From Clostridium bornimense (GTDB lineage Bacteria > Bacillota > Clostridia > Clostridiales > Clostridiaceae): a DNA stretch of 64,000 nucleotides. Of this stretch, positions 43,976 to 53,136 are shown piece by piece. The translations under genes and the position numbers were made by a program. The notes under the pieces are model-generated. The model made no database searches. It was not told the DNA's origin and worked only from the letters and a program-made list of their open reading frames with translations. Position 1 is the stretch's first letter. The number at the start of each line of letters is the position of its first letter. The stretch covers positions 38,206-102,205 of the forward strand of contig NZ_JAHLOD010000006.1 in NCBI RefSeq assembly GCF_018917145.1, written 5' to 3'.

Positions 43976-45037
43976 CTACTCCCCCGTATTACATTCTCTA
44001 ATTAATACCTTTTCTATATTATCAACAACATTATCAACATCGTATTTTAAAACGGAATCAATACAACTTTTAACTTTTGGTAAATCTAACTCTCCATCTT
44101 GTATTTTATTAATCAATTCTGCTAATTTTAAATAATCTCCTCTCTCTATAAGCCATCCATTTACACCATCTTTAATCATATATGTTGGACCACCACAACT
44201 AGTTGAAATCACAGGTATACCTCTAGCTAATGCCTCAACTACAACTAATCCAAATCCCTCCAAATCAGAAGTAAGTATTAATGCTGATGCCTCATCTACA
44301 TAATCCCAAGGATTCTCTTTCCATCCAGTCCATTCTATATGATTATATATTTTTAAATCTTCTGATAACTTTACAATCATATCATGATCTATTCCATCTC
44401 CTATAAGCTTGATATTCCACGGCTCTTTCACTAATGCTAATGCTTTAAAAAGCACATCTAACCGCTTCTCTACATTGGAAAATCTCCCTACAAAAAGCAA
44501 TTTTAGATTTCTATCTGGTCTTTTACATATTTTTTGATTTTTTACTTCTACCGGATTTCCAACTACAAATATTTTTTCTCTATTAATAGTCTTAACCAGA
44601 TCCTCCATAACATTTTCACCTATTGCTAAATGAGCATCACTATATTGCAAAAAATTACGTCCACCATAGAAATCTATAGGACCATGTATCCATGAGATTA
44701 TTGGAGTTTTTTTCTCACTTCCTTCATTAACAGCAACATGACATATATAACTTTGAAGTGGCACATGTGTTGCTATTACAATGTTTGGTTTATCCATAGA
44801 TTCTAAAAGTTTCTTATATCCATTACCATATTGCTCTAAATACGAACCCCATGGAATTTCTTCACCATAATAGTATATTTCATCTAACTTTTCTTCCCAT
44901 TCTATATACTGAGGTCTATATGCTTGAAATACCCTAACTCTATGTCCCTTATTCTTGAGGCCTCTTGAAACCTTTGCGATAACATCTTCTAACCCACCTC
45001 TTCCCTGACCATAATACAATACTATATCTATTATCAT
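43976..45037 (-). CDS. GT4 glycosyltransferase
   Basis: 353 residues with a GT-B fold. The N-terminal domain starts IDIVLYYGQGRGGLEDVIAKVSRGLKNKGHRVRVFQAY. The C-terminal domain has KLLFVGRFSNVEKRLDVLFKALALV, IEWTGWKENPW, and the nucleotide-sugar site EGFGLVVVEALARGIPVISTSCGGPTYMI with the Glu-x7-Glu of family GT4. This family adds hexoses or heptoses with retention. It is the first gene of the operon that runs to the GNAT gene at 39763; the region just upstream is full of transposon and repeat remnants, so the original promoter may have been replaced. Confidence 0.9.
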   Translation of the reverse strand: MIIDIVLYYGQGRGGLEDVIAKVSRGLKNKGHRVRVFQAYRPQYIEWEEKLDEIYYYGEEIPWGSYLEQYGNGYKKLLESMDKPNIVIATHVPLQSYICHVAVNEGSEKKTPIISWIHGPIDFYGGRNFLQYSDAHLAIGENVMEDLVKTINREKIFVVGNPVEVKNQKICKRPDRNLKLLFVGRFSNVEKRLDVLFKALALVKEPWNIKLIGDGIDHDMIVKLSEDLKIYNHIEWTGWKENPWDYVDEASALILTSDLEGFGLVVVEALARGIPVISTSCGGPTYMIKDGVNGWLIERGDYLKLAELINKIQDGELDLPKVKSCIDSVLKYDVDNVVDNIEKVLIRECNTGE

Positions 45038-45138
45038 ATCTTATTGATTCTCCTATCAACACTTACAATACCATTAACTTCCTATACCCAATATATGTTT
45101 TATAGAAATATTTGATACAATATATACTTTTCAAGTTA

Positions 45139-45222
45139 AAAGGGGCTGTAGCACAAAGAAGTTATATCAGAGTGCGGCAAGTTTCTTCAGCAAGATAGAA
45201 TATCAAGGCACAAGGCCAATGT
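45139..45222. repeat. Inverted fragment of the long dispersed element
   Basis: AAAAGGGGCTGTAGCACAAAG, GTGCGGCAAGTTTCTTCAGCAAGATAGA-like sequence and AAGGCACAAGG match the reverse complement of the right end of the elements at 15251 and 25574. It is truncated on its right and lies beside the IS4-type remnant. Confidence 0.65.
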
Positions 45223-45469
45223 CATAAACTTAAGCTGTAAGAAAATGCAAAAGAAAAAAGATATAAATATATAATAAATTCATCTATAATCAATATTACA
45301 TTAAATAATATTGATTATAGGGGAAATTTTTTTGAGTGAAATTAAAAAATTAAAAATAAGAATAGAAAATCAAATAAAATTATATATGACATAATGTTTT
45401 TATATGAATTTAGAGTTTAAAATACGTATTTTACAAGGATGAAAGGCAGTAAAGTGAAATTTAATACAG

Positions 45470-46096
45470 TTGAAATATTTAATTAAAGTTATCAGTTCAT
45501 TTTTGAAAGAAGTTGTTAATGTTTCGAATAAAGATCAAGTTATAGAAGTAAAATATAAAAATACTTTAATAAAAATGCGAGTATTAAAATTTTCATTAGA
45601 GGCAAATATAACAGAAATTTTAATAACAAATATTTTTGATGAAGATTTTACCGTAGCCGATTTCAAAGAACTTTATTTTAAAAGATGGGGAATTGAAGTT
45701 AAATATGATAAAATAAAAAATAAACTTCAAATTGAAAACTTTACTGGAGAAACACCAATAGCTATAGAGCAAGATTTTTATGCAACAATGCACTTAGTTA
45801 ATATTGTTGCATTAGCTAAAATGGATGCTAATGAAATTATTGAAGAGGAATATAAAGATAAGAATTTAAAGTATGAATATAAAGTTAATACAAATATATT
45901 AATTGCTAAATTGAAGAACACATTAATCATGATGATATCTACAAATAATCCATGGAAGCGAAGGCATATGTTAAGGTATATAGGAACAGAAATTGAAAAA
46001 AATGCTATTCTAATTAGACCTTATAGAAGCTTCAAGAGGAAGGTTCGTAGAGAAACTCGAAAAGTAAATATACTTAATAAAAAGAGAGTTCTATAG
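45470..46096 (+). pseudogene. IS4-family transposase, C-terminal remnant
   Basis: The readable 208 codons start at an internal TTG with no ribosome binding site. They encode the end of a DDE transposase: LFDEDFTVADF-type strand, then ELYFKRWGIEVKYDKIKNKLQIENFTGETPIAIEQDFYA, which holds the family's Y-x2-R-x3-E-x6-K signature with the catalytic Glu, followed by a helical tail rich in Lys/Arg. The N-terminal ~200 residues with the two catalytic Asp are missing; 45300-45470 contains only short broken frames. It is a dead element. I did not find its terminal repeats. Confidence 0.8.
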
Positions 46097-46270
46097 TATA
46101 ATAATATAAGTTTATATGTAAAAATTTGCATGGATTACATGGAAGTTTATTTGTCATGTTTAAAATTATAGATAAGAAAGTATTTATGATTATTCTCTAT
46201 TAAAAGTTAGTGTAAAATTGAGTGTGTGAAGAAAACTCTGTAAATAGCTTTCTATGATAATTATTTTAGA

Positions 46271-46302
46271 GGTATAAGCACCATAATTTGGTGCTCATAC
46301 CT
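46271..46302. terminator. Hairpin beside the IS256 remnant
   Basis: GGTATAAGCACC pairs with GGTGCTCATACC with one mismatch. On the minus strand it lies just after the outward promoter at 46310-46338; on the plus strand it lies past the IS4 remnant. The T-tract is weak in both directions. Confidence 0.5.
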
Positions 46303-46309
46303 TGATTAC

Positions 46310-46338
46310 AATATAATAAATAAAAATATGCATGTCAA
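46310..46338 (-). promoter_or_regulatory. Promoter-like sequence reading out of the IS256 remnant
   Basis: On the minus strand, TTGACA (46338-46333) and TATATT (46315-46310) are spaced 17 bp. It points toward the IS4 remnant and the glycan operon that starts at 45037. Transcription would begin at the edge of the hairpin at 46271-46302. Confidence 0.5.
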
Positions 46339-46385
46339 GAACACCCTTAAACGGGTGTAATTTTTTTATTGTAAAACCGGTAGGT

Positions 46386-46895
46386 TTATTCCGGTAATCT
46401 ACCTTCGTACATTATTGATAATTCTCCATAAACCTTACCCCAATTTCGTAATGGCAAATTCCACTTCTTTGTAGCTTCAAAAGTAGCTAAATACAAAGCT
46501 TTTAATAGTGCAGTATCACCCCTAAAATACGCTTCTTTGACGATTTAATCTACGATATGTACTATTTAAACTTTCTATAGCATTTGTAGTGTAAATTACT
46601 TTTCTTACATCTGATGAACAATACAACGTTGATATTCAGTATTGGGAAATGCTACATTGATAGATTCTTTAATTCCTGTAAGACCATCAGCACAAAGAAT
46701 GAGTATATCTTTTACACCACGGTTTTTAAGCTCATTTAGCACACTAAGCCAGTATTTACTGCTTTCAATAGTTCCACCAAGTAAATCTTTTAGTGCATCT
46801 CGAATATCTTCAGCTGATTGAATATCATATTCCTTAAGTAATGCAGCAATAATGTTCTTTTTTCCTTCACTCATTCTTTCTTTTCTTTTTCTCAT
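46386..46895 (-). pseudogene. IS256-family transposase, doubly deleted remnant
   Basis: It starts with a normal ribosome binding site (AGGAGG) and ATG at 46895 and an intact N-terminus (KNIIAALLKEYDIQSAEDIRDALKDLLGG). It then jumps in frame to YWLSVLNELKNRGVKDILILCADGLTGIKE in the catalytic domain, and stops at HQM. In the next frame, the true C-terminus resumes: DVRKVIYTTNAIESLNSTYRRL, a stop within it, then ALLKALYLATFEATKKWNLPLRNWGKVYGELS, ending at 46386. Two internal deletions and a stop make it inactive. The right end at 46935-46960 has GTCTGTAAA and ATGACAGTTTT on the minus strand, as in IS256 inverted repeats; a matching left repeat is not evident. Confidence 0.85.
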
Positions 46896-47005
46896 AAAAA
46901 ACAGCCTCCTATAATAATTTTATTTTATCATAGAAAACTGTCATTTTTTTAATTTACAGACTTTATTTCATAGTCTCATATGTACTATTCAACAATCATA
47001 ATAAA

Positions 47006-47052
47006 AGAAGATATCGCTAACGATTTTTAATTTGTTAATGCGACATCTCCTT
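47006..47052 (-). terminator. Terminator of the upstream half of the glycan operon, dispersed repeat family
   Basis: AAGATATCGCTAACGA pairs imperfectly with TTGTTAATGCGACATCT. On the minus strand it reads GGAGATGTCGCATTAACAAAT...GTTAGCGATATCTTC then TTTTATTATG, almost the same as the hairpin at 15251. Confidence 0.8.
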
Positions 47053-47058
47053 TTACCT

Positions 47059-48483
47059 TTAAATATTTAGTTTAGCTTTAATATAATATTTATCAATGTT
47101 ATAATTTATCCTATCAAATTTTCCATACTTAGTTAATACATCTATTAATTCTTTATTACAGTCCTCCTCTAAATAATACCTATAAAACATATCATCTATG
47201 GTTAATTTATTCTCTAACGAAGTATATATTTCATCTATATGAAAATATCGCAAAACCTCATTGGAATTACCACTAAATTTTCTATTAATAATGGCTTTTA
47301 TATTATTGATATATATAATATTATTAACACTAAGTAATATATACCCTCCATCTTTCAAATATAAAAGTAACTTCTCAAGTACCTTTATTGGAGTACTAAC
47401 CTTTTCTAATACACTACCTAAAATTATATAATCAAAAAACTTTTTATCATAATTAAAATTTGCAAACTCAATATCCGATATTTCAATTTTACCTATTCCC
47501 TTAGAAATATTAACTACATTTGCATCCTTCTCTATTCCAAATAAATTGCTTCTCTTATACTTATTTTTTATCTCCAATAATGTTAATCCAATACCACATC
47601 CCACTTCTAAAACATTTATATCTTTTCCCTCATCTTCCTTAATAAATCCTATTAGATTTTCACGTATCTTATTAAATCTCACCATGTCAAATTTCCACTT
47701 GTCATCAAACTTAACTTGACCTTTATTCATTATTTCATATCTCTTAGGATTTTTTCTAATAGTAACATCTGAAAAATGATGAATAAATGCATCATCACAT
47801 TGTAATATCTTATATCCATTACTTATCAAATTTAACCCTAAATCATAATCCTCGAAATAAGCTGGAGCAAATCTCTCATCAAAAGCCCCTACCTTATCTA
47901 ATACTTCTTTCTTTGCCACAATACAATATAGTCCTAATAATATCTTTCTCTTCCACCTACTTGAATTACTTATATTATTTTTTATTGCAAATTTAAGCAT
48001 TTCATCAATGTTATCGTAGTTAGTGGGAATAGTTATTGATTGCAAACCTTTATTTACTACAGCCGTCACCGCAGCTACATATTTATCACTATATAACGCT
48101 TTGCTTATATTATTTATCCAATTAGGTGTAACAATAGTATCATTAGCAAGAAAAACTATTGTATCACCCTTAGCTTCTTTATATCCTATGTTAAAACCAG
48201 GTGCTATTCCAACATTGCTTTCTAAAAAAATTGTTTTTATATCATCTTGTTTTTTTAGCCATTGTACTGTTCCATCTTTTGATCCATTATCAACAACTAT
48301 TATTTCGCAAATGCTTTTCTCTGTAAATTTTTTTACACTCTCTATACAAAGTCTAGTATTCTCTAATTCATTAAATGATAATATAATTATACTTGTAAAT
48401 TTCATAAAATCTTTTGTAGGCTTAAACTTATATTTTTTTATATATTCTAAAGTTACATCATCAATTGATATATCATAAGCCAT
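47059..48483 (-). CDS. GT2 glycosyltransferase - methyltransferase fusion
   Basis: 474 residues. Residues 25-265 are a GT2 domain: FTSIIILSFNELENTRLCIESVKKFTEKSICEIIVVDNGSKDGT, then TIVFLANDTIVTPNWINNI and APAYFEDYDLGLNLISNGYKIL. Residues 290-470 are a class I SAM-dependent methyltransferase: INVLEVGCGIGLTLLEIKNKY (motif I), FDYIILGSVLEKVSTPIKVL, LLLYLKDGGYILLSVNNI. Such fusions are common in clostridial surface-glycan loci, where the sugar is added and O-methylated. It is the paralogue of the shorter 42841-43971 protein. The start ATG lies 14 nt after AAAGGAG. Confidence 0.88.
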   Translation of the reverse strand: MAYDISIDDVTLEYIKKYKFKPTKDFMKFTSIIILSFNELENTRLCIESVKKFTEKSICEIIVVDNGSKDGTVQWLKKQDDIKTIFLESNVGIAPGFNIGYKEAKGDTIVFLANDTIVTPNWINNISKALYSDKYVAAVTAVVNKGLQSITIPTNYDNIDEMLKFAIKNNISNSSRWKRKILLGLYCIVAKKEVLDKVGAFDERFAPAYFEDYDLGLNLISNGYKILQCDDAFIHHFSDVTIRKNPKRYEIMNKGQVKFDDKWKFDMVRFNKIRENLIGFIKEDEGKDINVLEVGCGIGLTLLEIKNKYKRSNLFGIEKDANVVNISKGIGKIEISDIEFANFNYDKKFFDYIILGSVLEKVSTPIKVLEKLLLYLKDGGYILLSVNNIIYINNIKAIINRKFSGNSNEVLRYFHIDEIYTSLENKLTIDDMFYRYYLEEDCNKELIDVLTKYGKFDRINYNIDKYYIKAKLNI

Positions 48484-48487
48484 AAGT

Positions 48488-49159
48488 TTATATATTCTCC
48501 TTTATATATTCCCTAACAAATATCTTTCTATTTTCTTCATACATATTCATATTTACCTTTCCACAGTCATGAATACACCAAATATTATCTTGCCTTGGAA
48601 CAATTATTTCATATCCCCTATTAATAAACTCTCTACTTTGAGAGGCATCATAAAAATGCCATCCTTTAAATATATCTTCTCTCCACTTCACATCATATTG
48701 TGTTATCATTATTAATCCATCTATTATATCAACTTTTTCATATTTTCCATCGATATCTCCATAAGATAATAAATGAATATATCCAGGATCACCAGTATCA
48801 TAAACTCTTGTTATTACCTTAGAGCACTTAGACCATATACCAGTAGAATCTATACCTCTACCTCCTGCAACACCAATCATAGCTATTTTTCTATTTTCAA
48901 ATAAATCTAAGATTTCGTATATAAATCTTTTATTAATAATAAAAGTATCTTGATGAATATATACTTTATATCTTGCATCCGTTCTATTCATTGCACTATT
49001 GTAAGCACTGGTAATAGATTTAGCTTTCCTTATAGAAATAAACTCGATTTCTATACCTTCTGGTATTTCTAAGTTATTAATATAAAACTTACATTCCTCA
49101 TATTTTACTTCATCATTAACCGCTGTTATAAAACAAACCTTATTTTTATTTTTCTTCAC
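48488..49159 (-). CDS. GT2-like glycosyltransferase (short, DUF-type)
   Basis: 223 residues. It has the layout of the clostridial 'glycosyltransferase family 2-like' domain: VCFITAVNDEVKYEECKFYINNL, IEFISIRKAKSITSAYNSAMNRTDARYKVYIHQDTFIINKRFI, which provides the DxD-like HQD, GVAGGRGIDSTG, VDIIDGLIMITQYDVKWREDIFKGWHFYDASQSREF. It is closely related to residues 1-230 of the adjacent 579-residue protein, down to the WRED-F motif. The GTG start at 49159 overlaps the ribosome binding site region of the upstream gene's end. Donor and acceptor unknown. Confidence 0.8.
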   Translation of the reverse strand: MKKNKNKVCFITAVNDEVKYEECKFYINNLEIPEGIEIEFISIRKAKSITSAYNSAMNRTDARYKVYIHQDTFIINKRFIYEILDLFENRKIAMIGVAGGRGIDSTGIWSKCSKVITRVYDTGDPGYIHLLSYGDIDGKYEKVDIIDGLIMITQYDVKWREDIFKGWHFYDASQSREFINRGYEIIVPRQDNIWCIHDCGKVNMNMYEENRKIFVREYIKENI

Positions 49160-49163
49160 TTAA

Positions 49164-50903
49164 TCACTGATACTCCTTATTACAAAATAAATACTTATCA
49201 ATTTCTCCGCATAATTTTATCCAACTAAGATTTTTTCTTGCATACCTTTGTGCCTCAATACAGTTCTTTTCTAATAAATCTTCATTTAAACATATATCTT
49301 TTAACACTACAGAAAGTCTATCAATGTCATTAACAGGAACAATGGACCCAAATTCTTCATTGTTTATTATATCTCTTGCACCATCTACATCCGTTGATAT
49401 AAGATAGCATCCATTTGATATTGCTTGTGAAAATACATTAGCACAAGCCTCACTAGGCGATGTTAAACAAAATACTTTAGCACTTTTGTATTTATCCTTA
49501 AGCTCTCTCTTATCAAGAAATCCAATCAATTTCACTCTTTCTTTAAGTTCTGGATAACTTTCATAGTACTTATTTATATACTCTATAAAACTTGGCTCTA
49601 TATTACCTACTAACTCAATACTCCAACTATAAAGTTCTTTTCTTACCTTAGCAAATGCTTCTAAAAGAATATGATTTGCTTTTTCTATTGATCCTACTCT
49701 ACCTACAAAAAGTATAGTATTTTTCTTTTCCTTATAATTAATATCCTCATTACTTATAAAATCATAATACCCATTAGGTATATATTTTACATTCAAATTC
49801 CATACACTATTTATATATTTTTGTACATTTCTATTTTCTACAGAAATTAATTCACACTTTCTTAATGTATTTAGTATATAATCATTTACATATCCATTAA
49901 GATATCCCATTGACTCCATTTTTGCATCTAACTTTATAAATACTTTTCCAAAAGGATTAATTTCTTTATACCTGTTTATTAGTTCAATATTAAAAGGATA
50001 TACCCATATTAACATTAATACTCCTGATTTTGATATTTCTCTTATGGAATCTTCTATATCTTTACCAATAAAAATAGGAATATCTCCTAAAAACTTTTTA
50101 TTAGAAGGAAATTCTCTCCTTTCACCAGTAGTAATAAAACTAGCATTATATCCAAAATATTGTTTCATTACATAAGGTATTAAGCATATATCTTTTGTTA
50201 AATGTTGATCTTCTAATTGTGGAAAAAACAGTGAGATTCTCTTTTCTTCCATAATTGAGTATTCTTTTAAATATATATTTTCATACTTATAATAATCATC
50301 TTTGTATTTTCTTTTAATAAAAGTACCCCATGGTTTTTCTTCTCTTATAACAACAACTTTATACTTTTGACGTTGAAATTCCATACATTGAGCCTCATCA
50401 TAAAAATAATCGTCAGAAAATAAATCTTCCCTCCATTTAATATCATATTGTGTTGCTATAACCATTCCACTTACTGTTTCAACTTCTTCATAAGCATTCT
50501 TAGGGTTTCCAAAAGAATCTAAATGTATATTTCCATCTTCTATAATATATTTTTCCCTAATATTAAATCTTTCTTCTAAATTCACTCCGTAATTTGATGT
50601 AAAACTTCTTCCTTCAACTCCTATTATTCCAATCGTTTTATCTTTATGAAAAATCTCTATAATATCTTTTATAATATGTTTATTGGTAATAAAAGCATTT
50701 TCATCAACATATATTTTATACTTAGATTTAGCTATAATCATTGCCTTATTATATGCTTCAGTTACAGAGTTTCCTTCTGTTATTGCTAAAATTTCTAAAT
50801 TCATATTTTTAGGCACTTCTAAATTCTTTATATAAAAAAGGCATTCATCATAAATATATTTATTTTTAACATATGTTATAACAGCAATACTATATTCATC
50901 CAT
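49164..50903 (-). CDS. Two-domain glycosyltransferase, GT2-like plus GT4
   Basis: 579 residues from the ATG at 50903 (MDEYSIAVITY), with GTAAGGAAA upstream. Residues 1-225 repeat the short GT2-like protein of the next gene: YDECLFYIKNLEVPKNM, YKIYVDENAFITNKHII, VETVSGMVIATQYDIKWREDLF. Residues 235-575 are a GT-B domain nearly identical in plan to the separate 51921-52997 protein: TKDICLIPYVMKQYFGYNAS, VKYIPNGYYDF, NTILFVGRVGSIEKANHILLEAFAKV, SPSEACANVFSQAISNGCYLISTDVDGARDI. It should add two sugars, or act as a fused pair. First gene of the upstream half-operon. Confidence 0.85.
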   Translation of the reverse strand: MDEYSIAVITYVKNKYIYDECLFYIKNLEVPKNMNLEILAITEGNSVTEAYNKAMIIAKSKYKIYVDENAFITNKHIIKDIIEIFHKDKTIGIIGVEGRSFTSNYGVNLEERFNIREKYIIEDGNIHLDSFGNPKNAYEEVETVSGMVIATQYDIKWREDLFSDDYFYDEAQCMEFQRQKYKVVVIREEKPWGTFIKRKYKDDYYKYENIYLKEYSIMEEKRISLFFPQLEDQHLTKDICLIPYVMKQYFGYNASFITTGERREFPSNKKFLGDIPIFIGKDIEDSIREISKSGVLMLIWVYPFNIELINRYKEINPFGKVFIKLDAKMESMGYLNGYVNDYILNTLRKCELISVENRNVQKYINSVWNLNVKYIPNGYYDFISNEDINYKEKKNTILFVGRVGSIEKANHILLEAFAKVRKELYSWSIELVGNIEPSFIEYINKYYESYPELKERVKLIGFLDKRELKDKYKSAKVFCLTSPSEACANVFSQAISNGCYLISTDVDGARDIINNEEFGSIVPVNDIDRLSVVLKDICLNEDLLEKNCIEAQRYARKNLSWIKLCGEIDKYLFCNKEYQ

Positions 50904-51049
50904 ATATGATTTCCTTACATAATATATTTCTAACACTTACAATATATTAATAACACTTATAATTGATACCATATTATTAGTAACATAAGTTTAAATATAT
51001 GAATACTTTAACTTTATATAAATATATTATTGAAAGCTAGGTGAAATTT

Positions 51050-51862
51050 ATGAGTTTTTTAACCTTAATGGATAAACCTACGAATCAACCAATAAACATA
51101 TTAGTATTAAACTATACTAATACAAATTTAATTTCAGATATAAAAAATAAATTTATTAATTCAAAAATTTACACTATTACAAGCAAAAATTTCAATGATA
51201 TTACTACTATTAATAGTGATATAGAAACTATTTCTCTTAATTTTAAATATAACTTTTTTGATTACATCATTTTAGATCATACATTGGAAAAATTAATAGA
51301 TCCCTGGAGTACTATTGGTAAAATTTCTAGATATCTAAAAATATCTGGTAATCTTCTCTGTAGTTTCACTAACATAATGCACATAAGTATTATAAAAGAT
51401 ATCTTAAACGGCACTTTTTCTTATAAAAATTCCAAATTGCTTGATAAAAATATCTTAAGGCTCTTTACTATTAAAGAAGTAAAAGAACTTCTTTCTGAAA
51501 ATAATTTTAGTGAGCCTACTATAATTAATTATTATACGATTTCACAAGATAATGAGTTAATTGAAAAATTACTTTCTCTTTCTAACAATAGTTCTTATTT
51601 AGATTACTCTACTTATGAATATTTTATTAGAAGTACTAAACAAACAGATTTATCAAAATATAATTCCATTGATATGATAAATATAAAATATAAATTAATG
51701 CGAATAGATAATAAATTAGATATAGAAAACAGTGTATCTTATATACTAAACTATAAGTATGAAGACTTAGATGAGTTTACTTATGATATACAATATTTAA
51801 TAGATCACTATACTATAAATAAAGATTTTGTACTAAATACATTAAAATCTTTATTACACTAA
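51050..51862 (+). CDS. Methyltransferase-like protein of the glycan island
   Basis: 270 residues from the ATG at 51050, with AGGTG upstream. It resembles the C-terminal methyltransferase half of the 47059-48483 fusion: FDYIILDHTLEKLIDPWSTIGKISRYLKISGNLLCSFTNIMHISIIKDIL corresponds to the FDYIILGSVLEK...YLKDGGYILLSVNNI stretch. However, the glycine-rich SAM motif I is not recognisable in PINILVLNYTNTNLISDIKN, so it may be inactive or bind something else. The last ~70 residues are helical. It is on the plus strand between two minus-strand glycosyltransferase genes and ends at a shared terminator. Confidence 0.65.
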   Translation: MSFLTLMDKPTNQPINILVLNYTNTNLISDIKNKFINSKIYTITSKNFNDITTINSDIETISLNFKYNFFDYIILDHTLEKLIDPWSTIGKISRYLKISGNLLCSFTNIMHISIIKDILNGTFSYKNSKLLDKNILRLFTIKEVKELLSENNFSEPTIINYYTISQDNELIEKLLSLSNNSSYLDYSTYEYFIRSTKQTDLSKYNSIDMINIKYKLMRIDNKLDIENSVSYILNYKYEDLDEFTYDIQYLIDHYTINKDFVLNTLKSLLH

Positions 51863-51864
51863 AA

Positions 51865-51909
51865 TGGCAAAAACTGATTGCCTTTCATTTAGGAAATCAG
51901 TTTTTGCCA
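51865..51909. terminator. Bidirectional terminator between convergent glycan genes
   Basis: TGGCAAAAACTGATT pairs exactly with AATCAGTTTTTGCCA apart from one base, around a 14-nt loop. The A and T runs inside the stem allow use from both sides. Confidence 0.85.
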
Positions 51910-51920
51910 CTTCAAATATA

Positions 51921-52997
51921 TTAATTATTGTTATAAAACAAAAATTTATTAATTTTATCACATAGACTTATCCAACTAAGGTTTTCCTTAGCATACCTTT
52001 GAGCCGATATACAATTGTCTTCTAATAACTTTTCATTTTGGCATATCTCTCTTAATACACTGGAAAGCCTATCTATATCATTGACAGGAATAATACATCC
52101 GAATTTTTCATTATCAGTTATATCTCTTACACCATCTACATCAGTTGATACCAAATAACATCCATTTGATATTGCTTGTGAAAATACATTGGCACATGCC
52201 TCACTAAACGATGTTAGAGAAAAAATCTTAGATTGTTTATATCTCTCTTTAAGTTCTTTTTTACCTAAAAACCCAACTAATCTTACCCGTTCTCTTCTCT
52301 TTGGATTATTATTATAATAATCATTGATATATGGCATAAAACTTGGATCTACATTTCCTACTAATTCAATACTCCAATCTTTAAGTTCATTTTCTATCTT
52401 AGCAAAAGCCTCTAGAAGAATATGATTTGCTTTTTCTGGTGCTCCTACTCTTCCTACAAAAAGTATGACATTTTTTTTCTCTTTATAATCGATATAGTCA
52501 TCACTTACAAACTCGTAATATCCATTAGGTATATACTCTACTCTAACACCCCAATTATTATTTATAAATTCTTGATTATTCTTATTTTCTGCAGTAATTA
52601 GGTCACATTTTTTTAACGCTCCCATAATATAATCATTCATATTAACATGTAACCTACTTAACCAGTATGAATTCATATCTAACTTAAGATATATTTGCCC
52701 GTTTTCATTTAATCTTTTATATCTATAAATTAAATCTACCACATCATCATAAATACCAAACATCATAATAACATCTGCACTTCTTAATTCTTTATCTAAA
52801 TGCTCATCACTTTCTATAGAAATTATTTTCAAATGACCTAAATATTTATCATTATCAGGAAAGTCCTGTTCATTTGTATAAGTTAAAATACTAGATTCAT
52901 AACCATAGTATTTCTGCATAACAAAAGGAATTAAACATATATCCTTAGTAAAAACTTCATTACATATTCCTGATGAGTATAAAACAAACTTTTTCAT
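51921..52997 (-). CDS. GT4 glycosyltransferase
   Basis: 358 residues from the ATG at 52997 (MKKFVLYSSG), with GAGGTG upstream. GT-B fold: FTKDICLIPFVMQKYYGYESS, SRLHVNMNDYIMGALKKCDLITAENKNNQEF, RVEYIPNGYYEF, NVILFVGRVGAPEKANHILLEAFAKI, and SFSEACANVFSQAISNGCYLVSTDVDGVRDI with a GT4 Glu. It is a free-standing copy of the C-terminal domain of the 579-residue protein, probably more than 60% identical by eye. It ends the glycan island on the right. Confidence 0.88.
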   Translation of the reverse strand: MKKFVLYSSGICNEVFTKDICLIPFVMQKYYGYESSILTYTNEQDFPDNDKYLGHLKIISIESDEHLDKELRSADVIMMFGIYDDVVDLIYRYKRLNENGQIYLKLDMNSYWLSRLHVNMNDYIMGALKKCDLITAENKNNQEFINNNWGVRVEYIPNGYYEFVSDDYIDYKEKKNVILFVGRVGAPEKANHILLEAFAKIENELKDWSIELVGNVDPSFMPYINDYYNNNPKRRERVRLVGFLGKKELKERYKQSKIFSLTSFSEACANVFSQAISNGCYLVSTDVDGVRDITDNEKFGCIIPVNDIDRLSSVLREICQNEKLLEDNCISAQRYAKENLSWISLCDKINKFLFYNNN

Positions 52998-53086
52998 TAT
53001 ATTCACCTCAATATTCTTCAACAATAAGTTCTACCTTACATACTATATGTACTAAAGATATACTCTGATACATATCAAAATATAGA

Positions 53087-53128
53087 AAAGGAACTAATTC
53101 ATACTATTATCTGTGCATTAGTTCCTTT
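53087..53128 (-). terminator. Terminator of the MscS gene
   Basis: AAAGGAACTAA pairs exactly with TTAGTTCCTTT around a 20-nt loop, followed on the minus strand by TCTATATTTT. Confidence 0.75.
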
Positions 53129-53136
53129 ATAAGAAT

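Noticed and set aside
45470..46096. Treating the 208-codon frame as an intact gene
   Set aside because: It starts inside a transposase domain at TTG with no ribosome binding site and lacks the first two catalytic residues.
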